Of a stretch of DNA of 43,235 nt, positions 8,744 through 19,200 are shown in pieces. The position numbers were made by a program, and so were the translations under genes. The notes under the pieces were generated by a model that ran no database searches, was not told the DNA's origin, and saw only the letters and a list, made by a program, of their open reading frames with translations. Source of the DNA: a virus; IMG/VR virus record IMGVR_UViG_3300030101_003258, positions 1-43,235 of that record. The stretch is one strand, 5' to 3'. Numbering within the stretch: the first letter of the stretch is position 1; each line of letters opens with the position of its first letter.

Positions 8744-10225
8744 ATGGCATTATTAAACAATACGCAAAGAGAATATTACCAAGGTTCTGATTACGGTAAT
8801 TATCAATTTACTTCTTTAAAAGATATAATAAATCAATTTATGGTTGTTTATGTTGGTGAAGGTAAAGCTATATCAAAAGCTAGTAGAGTTGAAGTTGCTT
8901 TTCATGCTCAACGAGCAATGCAAGAACTTTCTTTTGATACGTTTAAATCTATCAAGTCTCAAGAAATAGAATTACCACCTAGTCTAACAATGATACTGCC
9001 TCATGATTATGTTAACTACGTTAAATTAACTTTTAGCGATAGTGCTGGTATAGAGCACGTTTTATATCCTACTAGTAAAACTTCTAATCCATTTGCAATA
9101 CTTCAAGAAGATGATGGTAACTATGACTTTGTTTATAGATCATCAACTTTAGTTAAAAATAGTGATTTTGCAGATAGCTCTGCATTATCTACTGGTGGTA
9201 CTGATTGGACTAAAGCTGCTAATGTGGGTGATGATAAACAAAGTATTGTTTCTGAAAAGTTAGAGTTTGAACACAATAGTAACGCTCCAATACCTGGTTC
9301 TTCTTCTACTACTAGTAGAGCTTATGCTGTGTGGCAGGAAATAGATGTTACAAATGTTGATGTTTTAGATTTCAAAGCTACAGGTGCTTCTGCTGCTTCT
9401 GGAACTAATAAAGGAGTAGGTGTTTTAAGAGTTGGTATTAGTACGTTTGGCTTTCCAGGTTACAACTTTCAAATAACAAATCCTAATAGATCAACTGCAC
9501 CTTCTTTAAATAACACAGACGATATATTTGATGTTTTCACAGAAGACGGCAATAGAGCTTTATTAACTTTTAACGATGGATTACAAACTGAATCAACAGC
9601 AGAAATAACTGATGTAGATGTTCGTGGAATAGATACTATATATGTTTTAATAACAAGTTTTATAGAAGATTTTATTGATCCAAGTGCGGCTGCCAGTAAA
9701 AATACAGTAGATAATGTAATTATAACTTGTGACGCTTTATCAGATAAACTACAAACGCAAGGAGACTCTGATACTTGGAATAATTTTAAAGCACATACGC
9801 CTGCTGAAAATAACATAAATGATTATCAAGATTATCAAAACCACATATATTGGCCTAACGAAGGTGAAAGATATGGTTTAGATCCACAACACGCTCAGGT
9901 CAATGGTAGTTTTTATATAGACGAGTTAAAAGGTTTAATACACTTTTCTTCTTCGCTAGCTAATAAAACAATTATATTAAAATATATTAGTGATGGCTTA
10001 GGCACGGAAGAAGAGATGAAAGTACATAAGTTTGCTGAAGAAGCCATGTACAGAAGTATATCTTACGCTATAATATCTGCTTCTTCTTATGGTCAGAATT
10101 TAGCGCGTAGATTTAAAAGAGAAAAATTTGCTGCTGTTAGACAAGCAAAACTTAGATTATCCAACATAAAGTTAGAAGAAATAACTCAAGTATTTAGAGG
10201 TAAGTCTAAACAAATAAAACATTAA
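8744..10225 (+). CDS. Head-tail connector with inserted jelly-roll-like domain
   Basis: The product has 493 residues. Two flanking parts look like one connector: residues 1-~130 (helical, with VAFHAQRAMQELSFDTFKSI, then a beta strand-turn segment) and ~350-493, which ends in a helical Arg/Lys-rich stretch (RQAKLRLSNIKLEEITQVF) that I recall from tail-connector proteins of related phages. Between them, residues ~136-330 read as a separate beta-sandwich: it opens LVKNSDFAD and closes TVDNVIITC, the usual beginning and end of carbohydrate-binding jelly-roll modules. An inserted surface domain would decorate the neck. The next gene starts four bases downstream. The connector role and the jelly-roll fold are inferences from sequence style and context. 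Confidence 0.6.
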   Translation: MALLNNTQREYYQGSDYGNYQFTSLKDIINQFMVVYVGEGKAISKASRVEVAFHAQRAMQELSFDTFKSIKSQEIELPPSLTMILPHDYVNYVKLTFSDSAGIEHVLYPTSKTSNPFAILQEDDGNYDFVYRSSTLVKNSDFADSSALSTGGTDWTKAANVGDDKQSIVSEKLEFEHNSNAPIPGSSSTTSRAYAVWQEIDVTNVDVLDFKATGASAASGTNKGVGVLRVGISTFGFPGYNFQITNPNRSTAPSLNNTDDIFDVFTEDGNRALLTFNDGLQTESTAEITDVDVRGIDTIYVLITSFIEDFIDPSAAASKNTVDNVIITCDALSDKLQTQGDSDTWNNFKAHTPAENNINDYQDYQNHIYWPNEGERYGLDPQHAQVNGSFYIDELKGLIHFSSSLANKTIILKYISDGLGTEEEMKVHKFAEEAMYRSISYAIISASSYGQNLARRFKREKFAAVRQAKLRLSNIKLEEITQVFRGKSKQIKH

Positions 10226-10229
10226 TTAA

Positions 10230-13200
10230 ATGCCAGAAATTAAGAATACTCTTTTAAAAGGTCGTATGAACAAAGACCTTGATGAAAGATTAGTACCTAA
10301 TGGAGAATATAGAGACGCTCTTAACATTAATGTTTCTACGTCAGAAGAGTCTGATGTTGGAGCAGCACAAACTATACTTGGTAATACGAGAATAGAAGAT
10401 GTAATTGATAGTGAAAACTATATTTGTGTTGGTAGTATTGCTAATGAAAAAACAAATAAACTATATTGGTTTGTAAAAAACGATGTTTCAGGTATAGATG
10501 CTATATTAGAATATGATAGTAAGCTTGATGAAGTTTTTTATATTTTTACAGATATTAAATCTAACACTGATAACGCTGTACTTAAATTTCCTACTAGAAC
10601 AATAACTGGTATAAATATAATTGATGATTTACTTTTTTGGACAGATGGTGTTGGTGAGCCTAAAAAAATAAACATAAACCATTGTAAAGATGGAACTATA
10701 GATTTAGCAACACATACTCAACTAGTAGTTTTAGGCGATAATTTAGGTGATATTGAAGAAGAAGATATTACAGTAATAAAAAAGAAACCTACAAACGCAC
10801 CTGTTGCAATACCTAATTTTACAAAATCATCAGATGCTAGTTATAGTGATAAAACAAGTCTTTTTGAAAAAGAATTTTCAAGATTTGCTTTTAGATATAA
10901 ATATCAAGACAACGAGTACTCTGCGTTTGGTCCTTTTTCAAACGTTGTTTTTAATCCTGAGTACGTAACAAATCCACATAGAAAAACTGGTCAAAGTTTT
11001 ATTCAATACAATAGTTATAATAGTTTTAGTATAACTGAGCCTTTTAATGCTACTATGACTAATAAAATAGATAGCATTAGTATATATAATTTTATACCAC
11101 CTGATATACCAAGAGGTGTTATTGAAATAGAAATATTATATAAACAAGAAAACTCACCTGTTATATATTCTATAGCAAGGTTAAATAAAAAAGACGGTAG
11201 TGATAATAATTATTGGGAGTCACCTGGTTATAACGAAGGTAAAGCAGGTTTTACTTCAAATTATAAAGGTAATTATATTTTAAGTACAGAAAATATATAC
11301 GCGGCTTTACCTGAAAATCAGTTTATAAGAGTGTTTGACACTGTTCCTAGAAAAGCTTTAGCACAAGAAATAACTGGTAATAGATTAGTTTATGGTAATT
11401 ACACGCAAGGTTATAATATGGATCTCGATAGTAATGGTAATGATTTATATTCTATACAAATAGAAGCAGATTATGAAGATAGAGAGATTAGTTTTCCTGT
11501 TGTAGATTTTAATTTTTCTCCACAAAAATCTATAAAATCTTTAAGAAATTATCAAGTAGGTATTGTTTTTGGAGATGAATATGGTAGAGAAACACCAGTT
11601 TTTACTTCTGAAAACGCTGGCGTTAGAGTTCCTTGGTCTAAATCTGGTTCTTTAGGTAATGCAAGTTCTAGCTTAGCTTTAAAAGCATCTATAGCTTCTA
11701 CTTATCCAAGTTGGGCTAGTTATTTTAAGTTTTATATTAAAGAAACTTCTACAGAGTACTATAATCTTATAATGGATAAAGCTTATATACCTACGTCACA
11801 AGATGATCAAGATAGAAATATACCACCAGATCATATTTGGATTTCATTTTTCTCTTCAGATAGAAGTAAACTTGATATAGAAGATCATATAATATTAAAA
11901 ACAATAATAACTGCTCAAAAAGACGGACAGTTTCCTTTAAATAATAAATTTAAAATAATTGATATTCAAAATGAAGCTCCAGAGTCTATTGCTTTTGAAT
12001 TTAATAGTTTAGCTTCTATACAAGAAGATTCTACTGGAAAATTAACTGCCATATTTAACGAGCCTGGTGATTATAGTATTATAAATGAAACTATTGATAT
12101 AGTTTTAGATAGACTAGCGTTTCAAGATTTAGCTTTAGGTCAGCCTGGTGGTGTTTTTGGTCCTATGCCTTTTACTGAAGATTCAAAAACAGCTAACACA
12201 CAAGACATGTTTGTTTCTTGGTATAGGGTTAATACAGATAATACAAAAGAATATTCAGAAGATTATAGAATTTCATCTATAGTTACTGATAGTACTAATG
12301 ATAAATTCCGTGTTAAACTTAGAAAAAGAATAACAAGTTCAGATGCCGCTTTAGCTGACAATGGCTCTGGAGCTATTGATACTGAAGTTGTTTTTAATGT
12401 TTTTAGAAAACAAAGAAAAGAGTTAGATCAGTTTGCAGGTAGATTTTTTGTAAAAATAGCATTTGATTATGTTGTTGATGAAGTAAGAGAAATTACAGAA
12501 GAAATTACAGGAAATTACTCAACGCTTGCAGATGCTAAAATGAAATATTGGTTAGACAAATACGATGATGATAGTGTAAATACGTCTGGAGCTTTAGAAT
12601 ATAACGAAGTAGGTAGAATAGTAAACGTAGATCCTAATATAAATGAATACAATGATGCGGCGGCTGCTACAATTAATGGTAGAATATTAGGAAGTACTCA
12701 TGCACATGCTGCAGGTCCTACTAATACAGCAGCTAATAAAGCTTTTAAGTGGCAACCTTTATACAACCATTGCCACCCAAGTGGAGGTCCATCTGACGCT
12801 TTCTTTATTGACAATATGTATTTTGCCGCTGGACAAGGAAGTCAAGATACAAAATATGCTAGATATGCTATAGATATTGTGCGTGGACAATCTGTAGGTG
12901 CTAAATCTGTTGGTGGAGTATCTATAGCCACGAAATATAATTTTGCTAGATGGATGAATACTGACAATACATCTAGCTTAGATTCTAATAAAAATTATTT
13001 TGAATATGCTGTTGCTGGCTTGCCTGGTAATACACAACAATATATACCAATGGATTATGAATTAAATCCATTAAATGGTAATCTTAGTTCATATCCAGAG
13101 CTAAGTGAAAGTTTTATAACAAGAGTACAAGCAGCTAATGTTGGTTATACTAGTGGTACTTGGTCTTCGCAAACAGATTCGAGTGGTATTGCTCCTTTAC

Positions 13201-16200
13201 CTCAATATCCTGATTGGAGATGGGAGCCTTTTGCTAAAGATTCTTCAGTTGGTTATGAAGTTAAAGAATTTCAAAGTAAACCTAGTAATTATAATGGTCA
13301 AGTATTTTCAAACGCCGCTAGACACGTTCACTTAAATGCTAACCATCCTTACGTTACAAGTTCACCTGATTGGTCTGATTGGGATGATAGAATCGTACCT
13401 GCGATAATAGGTTCTAATGCCTCAAGCTATGGTGGTCTGAGTGGTGATGTAACTTTTGATCCAACAATGATAGTTAATAGTATGGAAGGTATTTTTACTT
13501 CAACATACGAGCATATATATACTTTAGCGGCACTTGGCGGTATTGGTAATAAAACTTTTAGAAAAGTTAGTGTTGTTAGTAATGGTGGGGGTAACGTAAT
13601 TACAGATAATCCTTACACTGTTTCTTTAACAGCTGGCGCACCTGTAAATAGAGTGTTTATGCATTTATCTTTTTTAGGTCCTGGTGAAGACTTAGTTTCT
13701 GATAATTTAGATCTTACAAACGCAGAGTTAACAGGACCTAATTGTTTAGGTGCATATTTACAAGGTATACATGGCGGTGGCGTGTTTACAAAAAGTAGAA
13801 AATTTGGTTTAAGTAACGGTTGGGAGTTTAAAAGAACTCCTGATTGGGACTCACCACAAGTTATAGAGTGTGAGAGTACTAGTAATCCTGGTGGAGATTC
13901 TACTTTACAAGGAACTAGAGACGTTGGTTATAACGCTTCTTATCAAAGCTTACACGAAGACCAGTGGAATCCTACAAAAAACATTAATGGAGATCCAGAT
14001 GGTAACATACAAAAATTTATTGATCAGTTAAACATTCCATATTCAAAGTTTAAATTTTCAGACGACCCAGATGAAGTTTTTTATACTATAAGAAGTGTTA
14101 CTAAAAAATATATATACAATCACACACCTTGGAAAAGAAGGTATGTTAAAAGAATTTCTTATACATTACCCTCTACTTTTGATGAAGCTAGAGATTTTTC
14201 TGAAGAAATAAATTTAAAAGCAGCAGGTGATAGTGTTGAAGAAGCTGCAGTTGCTTGGGCTATCGCAAAAGAAAACGGCGATAGTGATGAAGCTAGTAAA
14301 AGAAGTGATTTAGAAACAAAAATTAAACAGTTTGGTAAAGCAAGTAATCGACGTATTGTATATATATTAGAATTAGAAGATGAAAATGGTAATCCTTTAG
14401 ATCCTAGAAACCAAACTTATAATCCAGTTGATGCTAATTCAGGTGGTTCTGGTATAGTTGCTGAAAACGGAAGTGCTAGAATGGAATTTTTAAACTATAC
14501 GCCTGGTATAACTAGAGGTAGAGTATCTAATAATCCTGCTATATGGGAAACAGAGCCAAGAGAAAATAAAGATTTAGAAGTTTATTATGAAGCAAGTAAC
14601 GCTATACCTACTAAATTAAATGCAGAAAATATAGAATTATATGCTCCAATAGGTAGTAGAGTTGTTGTGCCTGGTATTCCAGGTGCTTTGTTTGGAACTA
14701 TAGATATAGAAGAATGTAATATAAGTAGTCTTAGTTTTAACGCTAGTAATCAAACTTTTAATATGGGGCTTTCTCCTGGTTTAAATGAAACAAATCTTAG
14801 TGGTAGCGCTATTAATTACGGCGATGGAGTAGAAGGACCTAGTATACAAATAATTAGGCATGATGGTAGCTATACGTTTATGAGATCACTTGCCGTTGGA
14901 GGTTTAGCAAGTTTTCCTGGTGGGGGTAATTATGTTACTTCTTTAACAGTTAAACATATTCCAGAAAGAGATTTTGATTTTGGATTAAGTTGGTATAATT
15001 GTTTTAGTTTTGGTAACGGTATAGAATCTAACAGAATTAGAGATCAGTTTAATAAAATGCAAATTATTAATGGAGCTAGAGCCTCTGCTGTATTAAACGA
15101 GCCTTATGTAGAAGAAAATAGAAAAAATGGTTTAATATATTCTGGTATATATAATTCTATATCTAGCACTAATAATTTAAATCAATTTATAATTGGTGAA
15201 AAAATTACAAAAGATTTAAATCCAACGTACGGTGGTATACAAAAACTTTTTCAAAGAAGAATTAGTTTAGTAGCTTTTTGTGAAGATAGAGTTGTAAGTA
15301 TAGTTTCTAATAAAGACGCTTTATTTAATGCTGATGGTAATCCTCAACTTATATCTTCTTCAAAAGTGTTAGGTGATGCTACACCTTTTGTTGGTAACTA
15401 TGGTATATCACAAAACCCAGAGTCTTTTGCCAGTGAATCATATAGAGCTTACTTTACAGATAAAGCTAGAGGTGCTGTTTTAAGATTATCAAAAGATGGT
15501 ATAACACCTATATCTAATCAAGGTATGAAAGACTGGTTTAGAGATCATTTATCAAGCTATGATGTAATACTAGGTACATATGATAGTTATAATGATGATT
15601 ATAATATTACTTTAACTACTCTTGTTGAATTAGGTTATAATATTATTAGAAATTCATTTTTAGATTATGGTACGTTATCTTCTGCTTCTAGTAACAATAA
15701 TCCCGAGTTAATAGCAAATCCTAATTTTAATAATGCTACAAATACAACTTGGCCTTATGATTTAGATAACTCTCCTGAAGAAATTACAAATTCAGATTTA
15801 GATACCGCGGTAACTATTTATGAATACGAACCAATATCACAGGGTTATTTTCAACAAGCAGATAATAGCGGTTCTTTTTTACCACCAGGATCTGGACTTC
15901 CAGGTGATCCAGGTATTCCAGCTGGATTTGAACAAGATATAATATATATTGATACTACCTCGCCTAACTTTTTTGATATTCATATTCGTAGGCCTGTTAT
16001 TTATCAAACCAAACTTGGAGATAATAGTGTTAAAGATGTAGCAAGCTGGTTTGCTACTGACGCAAACAATCAATGGAATCCTTTTAATACATCAAATGTA
16101 AACAAATGTCAAGTTGGTAGACATACTCTTTATGGAGGTATGTATGGAAACTATGCGGGTGATAAAGGTTTATATTTTGATAGAACATATGATGGTAGTC

Positions 16201-19200
16201 CAATAGGTGATTCAAACGACGGGTTAGCAAGTGGTAATAATATTATTAGAAATAGTTTTCAAGGTGCTACACCTTACGAACCAACAACTGGTGGCTCTAC
16301 AACACATCCTGATAACTGGGGCTCTGGTTATGGTAATGTATGGAGTAATTCAAATTTTGGAGGAAACATTGGTACTTTACTTGACGATTATGATCATGGT
16401 TTTACTGGTAAATTTAGTTTTGGCACTTATGGAAAAAAACAAACTGGATCTCAAATTGGAGATGACACAAACACAGATGATGTTATTACTTTTGGTTATA
16501 ACGATCATGTGCCATTTAGCTATAGACATGGAATTTATCATACAGCTTATGGTGCTTTTCCTGGTAAATTTAGTATTAACACTAATCATTGGAATCCCCC
16601 TGCTCCAACTTCAGGGCTTAATCCTAGTGATCAATACGATATAGAGCAACAAGTTTTTTATGATTATCCGTCAAACCCAACAAATACAAATTTCTTTAGT
16701 GAACTTAGCGTTTTAGCTGGTGAAAGTATTATTATAGAAGTAGATTATATAATTGAGTTAGGAAGACAATACTTGTATGATTATGATCCAAATGGAGATG
16801 GGCCTGCTGATGGTTTTGCTAATGCTTCTAGTCCTCAGTATAATGACACACCACCTTCTGATGATAAATGGGCTGGCTTTATTGGTACTGGTACTGGTAA
16901 AATACAAAACGGAGATCCTATAAAAGATGACAATGGTAATACTTTTGTTGTAAGTAGCTCTAATCCTATACCAAACGACGGGGCAAATATTGGTGTTGCT
17001 ACTTCTCGTGATCTTTGGCCATATTATTATATTCATAATAAAAACACAGGCGTTAATACTCTTAACGGTGCTTATAGAAGTCCTTGGTATCAACCTTGGG
17101 CTCATACTTGTAAAATAGAATTATTTGATGGTAGTAGTTTATTAGACAACGATTTAATAGATGATGTAGTTTCTTTAAATAATGATAACGCAACCTGGAC
17201 AGATAGTAATGGTAATTTAGAAAGTTGGGTTAATAGTTACACTACTCAAGGCGGTGGTCATCGTGATCGTTATTATAGCTATATGGACTCTAACACAAGA
17301 GCTTTTAATCCTGGTATTTACAAAGTTTTTGGAGATCATAATGTTTATGGTGTGGTTAGAACTAGAATTAAAGTTAAAATGAAAGACTGGATTCCAGATA
17401 ATCAATTACCAGCTAGTCCAACGCAAGCAGAAGCAAAAAGAAATTTTGTAACTACGGTTTGTCAAGAATTAAATTTAAGAATTACATTTAATCCTTATGA
17501 TTATGATCAGTTTGGAAATGGTACTCGTAACACTATTCATTTGTATCAAGTTCGAGTAGTAAAAGAAAAATTTGGTGTGTCTTTACCTGTAAATTCACAG
17601 CCATCATCACCTGCCGTTCCTGAACTATTTGATATTCCTAGTTATAATGTAGATGGTATCGCAACAGTAGATTATAGCATGTCAAGTGTTTCAACTACTG
17701 ATCCAGTAAATGTTGATTTATTTGAAGGTGGAGCTGATCTTTTTAATAATCCTATTATATCTAGCGATTTAATAGATGTTATTGATAATGGTTTTTCGTG
17801 GAAAGAAATAAATCCTTCAGCTAGCGGTAATAATATATACGGTGACACTACTCTTTATGACTCGTCTACGCAAGTATGGCAAGCATATGCTTATGATCAA
17901 GCTACTTCTAATTTAATAGCTCTTACTTCTAGTTTTAATTCTTTACTAGATGATGGTTATGCGCTTGTAGAAAATACTAGTTCAACAGAACAATATATAA
18001 TAGCTGACGTTAACTATCACACAAATCAATATGCTTTAATGAGTGATCATTATTTCTTATTAGATATTTATGACAATGACACAGGTAGTGGAAATATTTA
18101 TGTTGATGGTATGTTTGATTCTACTAGCTTATCAACCGCTCCGCTAGACGGTCTTGTAAATGGAGATAGTGGTTTTCCTACAGGCATGTTTGGAGAAACA
18201 GATAGACATGTTAATGTAGATGGTAGCATTACAGTTGGTATGAAACTAATACGTGTTGACAAGCCAACATATGAAAATGGCAATTTTGATTATACAGTAA
18301 ATCTACCATATCGCCACACTTCAACTAGTCCTTTGCGAGCTATATTTAAAGTAAGTGCAAATAGCGATATTAAAAACTCAAGATCTATTAATAGTAATAG
18401 TATAACATTTAGTGATGATAAGTTACATATTAGAATTAATGAATATACTGGTATTATAGAAAAAATAGTATTAAAAAATCTTGGTAGTTATGCTTTATGG
18501 AATAATGGTAATGGTTATCCAGCAAATACACCTATAAATCTACCTAGCACTGGTAGTGTTAATAGTCAAGGTTGGTTAGGTAATTTTGGTGGTGGAACTT
18601 ACAACCCAATATATCATGCGATGAGTATGCCAGTTCAATATGTAAAAAATAACGAGGTAAATATTAACAACGGTCCACAGGCTCAATATAGTAATGAAAA
18701 CACGTTATGGACTAATAGCTCTAGTTATGCTAGATGGTTAATGGGTAGACACGTTAACGCTTTAAATAATTATACTATTGTAAATAACTTAAGTCAAGCC
18801 ACAAATCCTAACGAAGCACCTCAACCAACAAACGATGGCTATGAAATAATTTTTGAAGTTGGCAATGAGTATTATACTAATAGTATGAGTCCTTTTAAAT
18901 TTTTATATAGAAGTTATATTAACGCAACAACAGAAAGACCTGGTTTTTTAGTAGAAAATATAGATACTCCTGGTACTTATAAAGTTATAGCTAACTTTGA
19001 CGGTAACACAACTTTACCTAATGGTGATCCTTGGAGTTTAGAGTTAGATACTGGTAATGGTTTTGAAGAGATAAGTACTACTAGTTCTAATGCTACTTTA
19101 AGTGTAAATAATGGTCAGTCTGGTACTACTACTAATTGGAATAATTATTATGGTAGTTACATATTTTATCCTCAAGGAGGCGCTATGGTTTGTAGTATAA

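Noticed and set aside
16231-16644. Overlapping plus-strand frame of 137 codons inside the giant tail gene
   Set aside because: It is a hydrophobic shadow of the AT-rich main frame with no initiation context of its own.
16758-17105. Open frame on the minus strand within the giant tail gene
   Set aside because: It is antisense to a continuous 10-kb coding frame, rich in Ile/Ser/Thr from reversed codons, with no protein-like motif. The other antisense frames (for example 4377-4766 and 26077-26502) were rejected for the same reason.
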